64,000 bases of DNA from Chitinophaga horti (lineage in GTDB: Bacteria; Bacteroidota; Bacteroidia; Chitinophagales; Chitinophagaceae), in the NCBI RefSeq assembly GCF_022867795.2, contig NZ_CP107006.1, forward strand, positions 3,968,001-4,032,000, in the 5' to 3' direction. The notes under the pieces were generated by a model. The model was not told where the DNA came from. It saw only the letters and a list, made by a program, of their open reading frames with translations, and did not search any database. A program made the translations under genes and the position numbers. Of the stretch, positions 51,609-59,353 are shown one piece after another (positions within the stretch are counted from its first letter, which is position 1; each line of letters begins with the position of its first letter).

Positions 51609-53489
51609 TTATTGAACAACCAGCACCGGGATGCTTACATAGTGCCGCACAAAATTCACCGTTTCGCCGTACAGCCAGTCTTTAATGCCTTTGTGCCCAT
51701 GGCCGCCGAGTATGAGCAGGTCGGCCTGTTGCTCCTGTACGATCCTTACGATGGATTTAGCGCGATGCCTGTACCCTAATATCCCCTGCGCTTTAATATT
51801 TCTATCTTTTAATAACGAGAGATAAAGATCCAGTTGCTCCTGGTCCTTCTGCGTTTCGTGGTCGTCTGACTGATTACCGAAATAGCGGGCAGACGGACTT
51901 TCCACGATATGTATGAGAATATATTCTGTATCCGGGTTGCCCTGGCTGAGCGCATTGGCCAGTACTTTTTCGTCGCTGCTGCTGAAGTCGAGTGCAAGAG
52001 CAATACGTTTGTAGATAGGGCGATCGAGGTTACCAAGCGTGAGCTGTGGTGTATGCATGTTCACCGAGGCATCGCGGTTGCGGTAGCCCATTAAAGGATA
52101 GATGATAGTGATGACGAGCAGCGCCATAAAACCGGCACACAGGAACATCACCAGGGCAGATACCCACCAGCCGCCGGAGCCCGTCATGAGATCGTATACT
52201 TCGTCGAACACCATGCGTACGTTGAGGTACACAAGTATGGCGGTAATGATCCAGGCGGCTATTTTCGTCCAGGTGCCGATGGCGAAGTTGCCCATGGTAT
52301 TTTTATCGCTCACAAAATGAATGAGTGGGATAACGGCAAAGCCAAGCTGGAGGCTCAGGAGTACCTGGCTGAAGACAAGCAGTTCACCGATCTCACTTTC
52401 GCCGTAAATCATGATCACGAACAGTGCGGGAACGATGGCGAGCAAACGGGTAAGCAGGCGGCGTAACCAGGGATTGATGCGCAGCCTGAGGTAACCTTCC
52501 ATCACAATTTGTCCGGCCAGTGTGCCCGTTACCGTGGAGCTTTGTCCGGCCGCAATCAATGCCACCGCAAATAAGATCGGTGCGAGTTTACTACCGAGCA
52601 GGCCTTCGAGCATCTGGTGTGCCTGGGTAATATCGGCCACCTCGGTATGACCACCTTTATGAAACACCGTGGCCGCCAGTATAAGGATGGCTGCATTCAC
52701 GAAAAACGCCAGGTTAAGGGCGATCGCACTATCGGCGAAGTTCATCTTCAACGCCTGTTTAATGCCGGCATCATCCTTTTTGATCTTACGCGTTTGTACA
52801 AGTGCGGAGTGCAGGTAAAGATTATGCGGCATGACCGTTGCGCCAATGATACCGATCGCGATGTACAGGGCCGCTTCGTCGGGCAAACTGGGCACAAAGC
52901 CCTTTACCACCTCGCTCATCTGCGGCTTCGAGATAAATAGTTCTACCAGGAACGACATGCCTACAATGGCTACCAGCGCGATAATGAACGCTTCCATTTT
53001 CCGGATGCCGTAACGTTGTAATACAAGCAGCAGGAAAGTATCCAACACCGTAAGACCGACGCCCCACATAAGCGGAATGCCTGTTAGCAGCTGTAAACCG
53101 ATCGCCATACCCAACACCTCGGCGAGATCCGTGGCGGCAATGGCGACTTCCGCCAATATGTACAATAAGAAGTTTACTACGGGTGGATATGTTTCCCGGT
53201 TGGCCTGTGCCAGGTCACGGTTACGAACAATGCCAAGGCGGGCGCTGAGGCTTTGCAGCAACAGGGCCATGAGGTTACTCATCAACAATACCCAGATGAG
53301 GGAATAGCCATATTTACTACCACCTGCCAGGTCGGTGGCCCAGTTGCCGGGGTCCATGTAACCCACACTTACCAAATAGGCCGGACCAAAAAATGCAAGC
53401 AGTGTGCGCCAGCGTGACCGGGGTTTAGTGGTATCCACACTTTGATGCACTTCGCTTAATGATGCGGCCGAGTTCTGAATCCTGCTCAT
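51609..53489 (-). CDS. mntH: Nramp-family Mn2+/Fe2+ transporter with C-terminal Usp domain
   Basis: Proton-coupled divalent-metal importer, inner membrane. The metal-binding motif DPGNWATD is at 46-53 and MPHNLYLHS at about 221, across about 11 helices. At 626 aa it is some 200 residues longer than ordinary MntH: a UspA domain (about 490-626) with GGHGHKGIKDWLYGETV, an ATP-binding Gx2Gx9G(S/T)-like loop, is fused on. It lies 41 bp after mntR, which by operon logic represses it when Mn is sufficient. Confidence 0.94.
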   Translation of the reverse strand: MSRIQNSAASLSEVHQSVDTTKPRSRWRTLLAFFGPAYLVSVGYMDPGNWATDLAGGSKYGYSLIWVLLMSNLMALLLQSLSARLGIVRNRDLAQANRETYPPVVNFLLYILAEVAIAATDLAEVLGMAIGLQLLTGIPLMWGVGLTVLDTFLLLVLQRYGIRKMEAFIIALVAIVGMSFLVELFISKPQMSEVVKGFVPSLPDEAALYIAIGIIGATVMPHNLYLHSALVQTRKIKKDDAGIKQALKMNFADSAIALNLAFFVNAAILILAATVFHKGGHTEVADITQAHQMLEGLLGSKLAPILFAVALIAAGQSSTVTGTLAGQIVMEGYLRLRINPWLRRLLTRLLAIVPALFVIMIYGESEIGELLVFSQVLLSLQLGFAVIPLIHFVSDKNTMGNFAIGTWTKIAAWIITAILVYLNVRMVFDEVYDLMTGSGGWWVSALVMFLCAGFMALLVITIIYPLMGYRNRDASVNMHTPQLTLGNLDRPIYKRIALALDFSSSDEKVLANALSQGNPDTEYILIHIVESPSARYFGNQSDDHETQKDQEQLDLYLSLLKDRNIKAQGILGYRHRAKSIVRIVQEQQADLLILGGHGHKGIKDWLYGETVNFVRHYVSIPVLVVQ

Positions 53490-53530
53490 AATGCTTCTGA
53501 TCGTTTTACCGGGGATGGGCTGCCATGCGT

Positions 53531-54190
53531 TTACAGCGGCCTTACCAGTATATTTTTAGCCACCTGTTCACTGATCGTAAAGGCAGGCTGGTTCTTTATT
53601 TTGATTTCTACTGAATTGTCAAATTCATAGCGCTCTATCACTTCAATCTGCGTGCCCAGGCGAATACCCTTGGCCTTCAGGAACTCCAGCAGCGCCGTGC
53701 TCTGATCGTTGACCGCCGCTACTTCCAGGCGTTTGGCCGTGGCTTTGTCCAGCGGGTGATGCGGTCTCGTTTTATTCATCCGCCCCTGCGCGTCCGGTAT
53801 AGGGTCGCCATGCGGATCGGTGGTGGGGTTACCCAGGAAGTCGCTCAGGCGGGTAGTCAGTTTCTCACTACGTACATGTTCCAGCTCTTCGGCCAGTTCG
53901 TGTACTTCTTCCCAGCTAAAGGCCAGCTTATCCACCAAAAAACACTCCCATAAACGATGCCTGCGGATGATTTGCAGCGCAATGCGGCGACCGTCGCCGG
54001 TAAGCGTAATGCCGCGGTACTTCTCATAATCGATGAGCTTTTTCTCCTTCAGCTTCTTGGCCATATCCGTCACCGAGGCCGGCTTCGTGTCCAACTCATA
54101 CGCTATGGCGTTGGTCGACACGGTCTCCTGCCCCTCCTGTAGCTTAAAGATCGATTTGATATAGTTCTCTTCCGCGATCGTCAAATTCAT
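53531..54190 (-). CDS. mntR: DtxR/MntR-family metal-dependent repressor
   Basis: The 219-aa protein has a winged helix (about 1-65; AIAYELDTKPASVTDMAKKLKEKKLI), a dimerisation and metal-binding helix pair (RRHRLWECFLVDKLAFSWEEVHELAEELEHV, with the Glu and His ligands) and a C-terminal SH3/FeoA-like domain (about 150-219). It heads mntR-mntH-thioesterase. A perfect palindrome covers its own -7 element, implying autoregulation. Confidence 0.93.
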   Translation of the reverse strand: MNLTIAEENYIKSIFKLQEGQETVSTNAIAYELDTKPASVTDMAKKLKEKKLIDYEKYRGITLTGDGRRIALQIIRRHRLWECFLVDKLAFSWEEVHELAEELEHVRSEKLTTRLSDFLGNPTTDPHGDPIPDAQGRMNKTRPHHPLDKATAKRLEVAAVNDQSTALLEFLKAKGIRLGTQIEVIERYEFDNSVEIKIKNQPAFTISEQVAKNILVRPL

Positions 54191-54205
54191 AATACCTAAA
54201 ATAAA

Positions 54206-54243
54206 ATTTAGACAAATCTAAATATTCCGCCCGAATCATCCAA
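54206..54243 (-). promoter_or_regulatory. mntR promoter with overlapping palindromic operator
   Basis: Palindrome ATTTAGACAAATCTAAAT (54206-54223), 7-bp perfect arms around CAAA. On the minus strand its centre is TAGATTTG (54220-54213), a full -7 element, with TTG at 54243-54241 and a 20-nt spacer. The repressor site and the core promoter coincide. Confidence 0.7.
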
Positions 54244-54322
54244 CAAGCGGGCCTATTTTTTGTGTGGGTAGATGATAATCAAAAAGAATAATGTTACTTT
54301 TCCAGCCAATTAGCGACAAATT

Positions 54323-55270
54323 ATGAGCAGAATCCGCATCCTGTTAGTGATCATGGCAGGCTTATTTTTAGCCTCCTGTAAAGACAAATCAAAAAAACCG
54401 GGAGACGAGGACCGTCCGCTCACCTTCGCGGAATTCAGCGAACTGTTTCCTGCGGCGAAGCTGCCTTATAAAGTTTCCATCGAAACGTTAAAAGAGAAAA
54501 CGGCAGATTCCCTGGCCCTCAAACCCAAAGTAGCGGCCCAGTTCCTGCCCGATACGCTGACTGCGGGCGTATTCCAGAAAGAAAAGCCGCGCATCTACCC
54601 ACTGGCCTATTTTAAAACAGACGATCTGCATTACGTCCTGGTAAAGGCGGCGGGCAAATCGTCCAGCGTAGCTTACATCTGCCTCTTTACACCCAAAGGC
54701 GCTTTCCTTAACAGGCTGCTGGCCGGACAGGTAAAGCCAGGTAATACAAAAGAGATCACCACCAATATCGACAACCGTTATAACATTAAGGTGAACACCG
54801 CTGAAAAACGCAGCACTAATTATACCGCTAACCGGGAAGATACCTATGGTGCCTACCCGGATGGCAACATTGCCCTCATTATGACCAACTCCACCGACCC
54901 GGGCAGCGGTGGATTATACAACCCGATCGATACGTTGCCGCGCACGCACAAAGTGTCCGGCGACTACACTTCCGGCGAAAGCAACCTGGTATCTATCCGC
55001 GACGGCGAAACGGCGAAGGAGTTCCTTTTCTTTATTTCCTTTTCGAAGGATAAGGGTGCCTGTCACGGCGAGCTGGATGGCACTGCAAGGTTCACCGGAG
55101 CCAATACGGGTCAGTTCCGTGATAAGAACAGTGAATGTATCCTGGAGTTTAAATTCTCCGCCGGCAGGGTAAGCATCAGTGAAACGGGGTGTGGGGCGTA
55201 CCGGGGGATTAAATGTATGTTCGAAGGTAGTTTTGTGAAGAAGAAGGAACCGAAGAAAAAGAAAGCCTAA
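54323..55270 (+). CDS. Hypothetical lipoprotein
   Basis: The 315-aa protein has a lipobox LASC (C19) after a short hydrophobic signal, then a charged linker. There are no recognised domains. The middle part (YPLAYFKTDDLHYVLVKA, about 93) looks beta-rich, and the C-terminus has three Cys (ECILEFKF, GCGAYRGIKC), with a basic tail KKKEPKKKKA. It stands alone, followed by a terminator. Confidence 0.8.
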   Translation: MSRIRILLVIMAGLFLASCKDKSKKPGDEDRPLTFAEFSELFPAAKLPYKVSIETLKEKTADSLALKPKVAAQFLPDTLTAGVFQKEKPRIYPLAYFKTDDLHYVLVKAAGKSSSVAYICLFTPKGAFLNRLLAGQVKPGNTKEITTNIDNRYNIKVNTAEKRSTNYTANREDTYGAYPDGNIALIMTNSTDPGSGGLYNPIDTLPRTHKVSGDYTSGESNLVSIRDGETAKEFLFFISFSKDKGACHGELDGTARFTGANTGQFRDKNSECILEFKFSAGRVSISETGCGAYRGIKCMFEGSFVKKKEPKKKKA

Positions 55271-55278
55271 TAATAATG

Positions 55279-55311
55279 AAAAAGGCCGCACTCTGACGAG
55301 GCGGCTTTTTT
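55279..55311 (+). terminator. Terminator after the lipoprotein gene
   Basis: AAAAGGCCGC/GCGGCTTTTTT with one bulged G. Confidence 0.8.
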
Positions 55312-55414
55312 AATGTATAAACCCAGCGCGCTGGTAAAGATGATATTCAGAGACAGGTGCCATATGGATGTCTCGCGAAGCACCGGCAACAGCTTCCTAT
55401 GCTGCAATCTGCTT

Positions 55415-57067
55415 TTATTTATACCCCAGGTACTTCCTCATCACTTTATCCTCCCCATAAATATCATCATAGAACTGCATCTTCCCCTCTATTCCTTCCG
55501 CAGTAAAGTAACGGAGATAGATAGCAATGCGGTTCGTCAGCGGTATTGCTTTTTTCTCCCCGCGATCTAACCAAACACGGATGCTGTCGTGCGACTTCGG
55601 GTCGTTGCGAACGAGGTAATGCGCCAGGCTATCCCACTGCTGCACCCGTACGCAGCCGTGGCTGAGGGAGCGAAAGGCATTGTTGAACAGGCGGCGGTTA
55701 TTGGTATCGTGCAGGTACACGCTGTACTTATTGGCAAAGTTGAATTTCATGATGCCGAGGGAATTGTCCAGCCCGTCCATCTGCCGCAATACATAAGGGA
55801 AGTTACCTTTACCCAGTTTGCTCCAGTTGATCGAATCCGGACTTACCACCTGGTTGTCTTTATCTACGACTTCCAGGTTTTTGGATGCGAGATAACCGAC
55901 ATCTTTTTTGATGGCGGGCAGCATTTCTTTGAACACGATGCTGTATGGTACGCGCCAGTAGGGATATAGTACGAAATTCGTCATTGTACTATTCAGTATA
56001 GGCGTTCGCGTTCTGGGCGTACCTACAATGACGCGGGAGCTGAGTTGTAAGGTATCGTTCTCAAACACATCCATGCGGTAGCCGGGAATGTTTACCCATA
56101 TGTAGCGGCGCGTCATGGTATCCGGCAGTTTACGCCAGCGGTCGAGGTTTAATGCTACCTGTGCCACCCAGTCGCTGGCAGGTCGGTTAAGGGCCTGCAC
56201 CGTACGTTTACCGGCTACACCATCAGGATACATATTAAATTCCTTCTGGAACGCTTTCACCGCGGTTTTGATCACGTTGGTATCGATCACGACGCCGTTC
56301 GTATCCAGGTGCCGCGATTGTACCAGGCGATGGGCGAGGCGCATGCGGAAGTCGGCGGTGTCGGTATAAGTTTGCGGGAGGGTGTCCCAGGACAGGCTGC
56401 CGTATTGCTGCTGAAAGCTCACGAGGGCTTCCCTGAGCGAAACATAACCCTGGTGGCGTGGCTCCAGTTGATGCAGCACCGTCAGTACACGCCTGTCTGC
56501 CAATGCAGCGCTCAGCATTTCTACCATGGATGTATCTGAAAACGTGGAATCGGTGCGGAAGGTAACGCTGTCCCGGGGCGCTACCCCGTAGTGCAGGTGT
56601 GTCGCCAGTTTGAAGAACGCATCGGTGAGCATCACATCCATTTTTGCCCACAGTGCTGCGTCCTTACGCGCTTCTTTATTCGACTTCAATTGGTTGAGCC
56701 CTTCGAGTAAGGCCTGGCTGTGGTAGTGTGCGGGGACCAATCCGTAGTTGGCGGCCTCGCCGATGAGGCGGATGAGAGAGTCCATATTACTGCTCACCGC
56801 ACCGCTTTTAGACCATTGCGCGGCGTTGCCTGTACGGCTGTAACTCATTTGCAGCGCGGATACACTTCGTACCGGCACGCTGTCTTCCATCTGGCCGTCA
56901 TTGCCGGCCACATAATCCAGTCGTTCCGCAATATTTTCTTTGATCACTTCTTCCAGCTCACGTTCGTTCACCACGATCTGTTTCTCCCGGGGTGGAGTCT
57001 TTCGGTGACCACAGGCTGTTATAAACAAAACGAGTACGATCGGTAAGTGTCTGAGTATTTTTTTCAT
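55415..57067 (-). CDS. L,D-transpeptidase (YkuD) lipoprotein with PG-binding domain
   Basis: The 550-aa envelope enzyme makes 3-3 peptidoglycan cross-links or attaches proteins to the wall. The lipobox FITAC (C19) is at the N-terminus. An alpha-helical scaffold domain spans about 60-250, a PG-binding repeat (FNMYPDGVAGKRTVQALN) lies near 282, and the YkuD domain about 315-490 ends in SHGCVRV with the nucleophile C472. It resembles E. coli LdtD in architecture. It stands alone. Confidence 0.92.
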   Translation of the reverse strand: MKKILRHLPIVLVLFITACGHRKTPPREKQIVVNERELEEVIKENIAERLDYVAGNDGQMEDSVPVRSVSALQMSYSRTGNAAQWSKSGAVSSNMDSLIRLIGEAANYGLVPAHYHSQALLEGLNQLKSNKEARKDAALWAKMDVMLTDAFFKLATHLHYGVAPRDSVTFRTDSTFSDTSMVEMLSAALADRRVLTVLHQLEPRHQGYVSLREALVSFQQQYGSLSWDTLPQTYTDTADFRMRLAHRLVQSRHLDTNGVVIDTNVIKTAVKAFQKEFNMYPDGVAGKRTVQALNRPASDWVAQVALNLDRWRKLPDTMTRRYIWVNIPGYRMDVFENDTLQLSSRVIVGTPRTRTPILNSTMTNFVLYPYWRVPYSIVFKEMLPAIKKDVGYLASKNLEVVDKDNQVVSPDSINWSKLGKGNFPYVLRQMDGLDNSLGIMKFNFANKYSVYLHDTNNRRLFNNAFRSLSHGCVRVQQWDSLAHYLVRNDPKSHDSIRVWLDRGEKKAIPLTNRIAIYLRYFTAEGIEGKMQFYDDIYGEDKVMRKYLGYK

Positions 57068-57162
57068 TTCCGTTAACAGCTGTATAGTTGGTGCAGCTAA
57101 TGTAGGTCATTTGCAAATACCGTGCTGCACGAAATATGTTATTTTATACCCATACAACTAAA

Positions 57163-57192
57163 ATGGGCCGGCGTACAGGTACACCGGCCCAT
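57163..57192 (-). terminator. Terminator of the metal-type operon
   Basis: ATGGGCCGG/CCGGCCCAT, 9 perfect pairs, followed on the minus strand by TTTTAG; 45 bp after the small ORF. Confidence 0.75.
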
Positions 57193-57236
57193 TATTGGCC
57201 TTAACGTGTTATTGTGCGGCAGGCCGCTGCAACAAC

Positions 57237-57308
57237 TTACTTACAACAATTCTTCTTCACGAACAGCGATTGTAAAAAACGCAGTATCCCCATCATCACT
57301 TTGGCCAT
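57237..57308 (-). CDS. 23-aa Cys-ending peptide, last gene of the metal-type operon
   Basis: ATG at 57308, 2 nt after the beta-barrel stop, so translation is probably coupled. The peptide has a hydrophobic, amphipathic middle (ILRFLQSLFV) and a basic tail with a Cys pair (KKNCCK). Too short for routine gene finders. Its tight placement before the terminator supports it; a metal-binding or membrane role is a guess. Confidence 0.45.
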   Translation of the reverse strand: MAKVMMGILRFLQSLFVKKNCCK

Positions 57309-57310
57309 TG

Positions 57311-58171
57311 TTATTTGTGTTTAAAGGCATTAAAAATGTTATGCTCCATCCTTACAGTAAAGGAATTAGGCATGTTGCGCACCATGTTGCCGGCCAGCTC
57401 CCAACGATAGGAAAGGTCGAGGCGGGTGGTGCTGTTAAAGATGAATTGCACGGCGGGTGCAATGTCTACATAATTCCCCTTTACCCCATTATCCACATTC
57501 GCCTTACCCAGGAACTCCACGTACAGGTTCATGTTGGTTTGCTCGTAGCTTTTGTAAGTAACGGGCAGGGTAAGGTATCCGAACGACAGGCTGTAATTCA
57601 TCATATTACGCGAGAAGTTGTCGGTCAGGTTGTTTTTGATATTGTTGGTAAAGCGGTTATAGCCCAGGGTACCCGAAACGGCCAGCTTGTGTACCAGTTT
57701 AGTAGCGATAATGCCACCTGATACGCCGGAGGCATTGCCTTCCAGGTCCAGTTCGTCGTTGGCGAAGTTGAGCTCATTATGCTGCCCGTCCGCAGCCGGT
57801 ACAAACGGATTATCGATCACCGACCCTTTCACGTAAGCGGCCATACGAAAATGCGAATGCGGCTCATCCTGTGAAAGGAAGCGGTATTTCGCGTATACGG
57901 ACCCGCCTTCGAATCGGGTGCTTTGCTGCATGGCGTTAGACATATAGCCCGTAACGCGAACCATGAGCTGGCGATTGATGCCGTACATCAGTTCCGGTTC
58001 AAAGCGGAAGGCGTTGCGGCCATCGTGCTCCATTTTGAAAAACTTATTGGTAAGCCGCATACCGAGCGACTTTGCCGGCACGTTACTAGCCGGGTCACTG
58101 GATACGTACAGCTCCTGCGCCTGTGCCGCGATGGTAACACAGGTAAAGAACGCGATCAGGATTTTTTTCAT
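57311..58171 (-). CDS. Outer-membrane beta-barrel protein of the metal-type operon
   Basis: The 286-aa protein has a signal peptide (about 1-19, AQA-Q), then alternating hydrophobic/polar strands with frequent aromatic ends, as in transporter-like outer-membrane barrels. No specific motif is seen. It lies 9 bp after the HMA gene and 2 bp before the 23-codon ORF. Context suggests a role in metal or stress handling at the outer membrane. Confidence 0.7.
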   Translation of the reverse strand: MKKILIAFFTCVTIAAQAQELYVSSDPASNVPAKSLGMRLTNKFFKMEHDGRNAFRFEPELMYGINRQLMVRVTGYMSNAMQQSTRFEGGSVYAKYRFLSQDEPHSHFRMAAYVKGSVIDNPFVPAADGQHNELNFANDELDLEGNASGVSGGIIATKLVHKLAVSGTLGYNRFTNNIKNNLTDNFSRNMMNYSLSFGYLTLPVTYKSYEQTNMNLYVEFLGKANVDNGVKGNYVDIAPAVQFIFNSTTRLDLSYRWELAGNMVRNMPNSFTVRMEHNIFNAFKHK

Positions 58172-58180
58172 GCGAGGCTA

Positions 58181-58720
58181 TTAAATAGTTACATGGATCA
58201 CGCGTTTGGAAGTAGCACCGGACTTGCAGCAATCGGCCATTGTACCGGTTTTGTAGCAGGCCATTTTTACCTGGCTGCTGTACTTCTTATATTCTTTGGC
58301 AGATACGAAGGATTTGTCGATCAGGGTAATGTCTTTTTCACCCTGCAACACCTGGTCTTTCACGTTTACGAAGTGTAAGGTCTGCCCTGCGAAAGGAACG
58401 TGAGCATCGTTACTCACTTTCACTTTGTTAAAGTCGGCCGTTACTACCACTTTGGCAACGAAGAAGCCGGCATCCTCCACCTTTTTGCTGATCGCGTCGA
58501 GATCAACGGTGGCGTTGGGCTTGAATACGAGGATAAAGGAAGTGGCATTCAGATCGGTGTCGATCTTATCAACGAAAGGCAAGGTTTCGAGCGACTTGAG
58601 GGTTGCGCGGGAACACATGGCGCAGGTAAGGCCGGATGCCTGAACGACTGCTTTTTTATATTGAGCCTGGGCGCCAAAGGCGATGGCGATAAAACTGATA
58701 AGTGCGATTATTTTTTTCAT
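58181..58720 (-). CDS. Secreted heavy-metal-associated (HMA) domain protein
   Basis: The 179-aa protein has a signal peptide (1-20, AQA-Q), then an HMA fold with the metal-binding CxxC C33-A-M-C36 in ASGLTCAMCSRAT. A C-terminal extension carries more Cys (MACYKTG, DCCKSG). It could be a periplasmic copper or similar metal binder. The family's cytosolic members are copper chaperones; an exported one is less usual but seen in Bacteroidota. Confidence 0.88.
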   Translation of the reverse strand: MKKIIALISFIAIAFGAQAQYKKAVVQASGLTCAMCSRATLKSLETLPFVDKIDTDLNATSFILVFKPNATVDLDAISKKVEDAGFFVAKVVVTADFNKVKVSNDAHVPFAGQTLHFVNVKDQVLQGEKDITLIDKSFVSAKEYKKYSSQVKMACYKTGTMADCCKSGATSKRVIHVTI

Positions 58721-58808
58721 GACTGATTTATTTTTTCTGATAAGTAAATGGATACAATTACGCGCAGCCGAAGCCGCAGCGTTAACACATTAAACGTTGC
58801 AGAAAAAA

Positions 58809-59204
58809 TCAGATCAGGAATACGCAGTTGCGCAGGAAGAGCGGCTGACTACCGACCGGGGGCGGCGCATGTTGCTGGTAGCTGAACTTCGCCGCCGTGG
58901 CTACGGTAATAGCCGGCGTTTGCAATACCGCTACCGGGAGGTCCAGGTCGAGCGGAAGCACGTTGTGGGAGAAAAATACTTTGGCTGCCTGGTGCGACTG
59001 GTCCACTTTCAGGAACTTGTGAACGTCCTTACAGCAATCGGCGCCCTTTGTACCGGGACGACCACATTTGCCGCAGGCGTCATCGTCTTCCGCATGCAGT
59101 TTTACAGATGCCACTTTGCCCATGCAATAATGCACGTTTACCGTAAAACCACTCGTGATGGCTACGTATAAAACGGCGATAAATATGGTGAGCAATTTCT
59201 TCAT
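58809..59204 (-). CDS. HYC_CC_PP family secreted Cys-rich protein
   Basis: The 131-aa protein has a signal sequence (about 1-20), then H25-Y26-C27, CGKC (44-47), the C57-C58 pair, DQSHQ and a late HAPPP. These give the family its name. The function is unknown, but the Cys/His pattern and the following HMA gene point to metals. The start at 59204 is chosen over an in-frame codon 35 residues earlier because it gives a clean signal and sits at the predicted transcription start. Confidence 0.82.
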   Translation of the reverse strand: MKKLLTIFIAVLYVAITSGFTVNVHYCMGKVASVKLHAEDDDACGKCGRPGTKGADCCKDVHKFLKVDQSHQAAKVFFSHNVLPLDLDLPVAVLQTPAITVATAAKFSYQQHAPPPVGSQPLFLRNCVFLI

Positions 59205-59210
59205 CTGGTA

Positions 59211-59218
59211 CAAATGTA
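59211..59218 (-). promoter_or_regulatory. -7 element of the HYC_CC_PP-HMA operon
   Basis: TACATTTG on the minus strand, its last base 7 nt before the A of the ATG. The transcript would be leaderless. Confidence 0.5.
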
Positions 59219-59287
59219 GGGTTTTTACTGTTAACGTATCTGTTAAACGGATGAAATCGCATGTTCCCGGGATGGCGCGTAAAGGAA

Positions 59288-59321
59288 CAGCCGCCGAAGT
59301 GAGTGACACAACGGCGGCTGA
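59288..59321. repeat. Palindromic repeat, copy 2
   Basis: Exact inverted copy of 34 bases of the element at 35264-35300, arms and loop alike. It lies 33 nt after the putative porin stop, in the same orientation relative to the preceding gene as copy 1. Confidence 0.85.
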
Positions 59322-59353
59322 AAAGAGTTGCTAAAGATGACTAAATCAATGAT

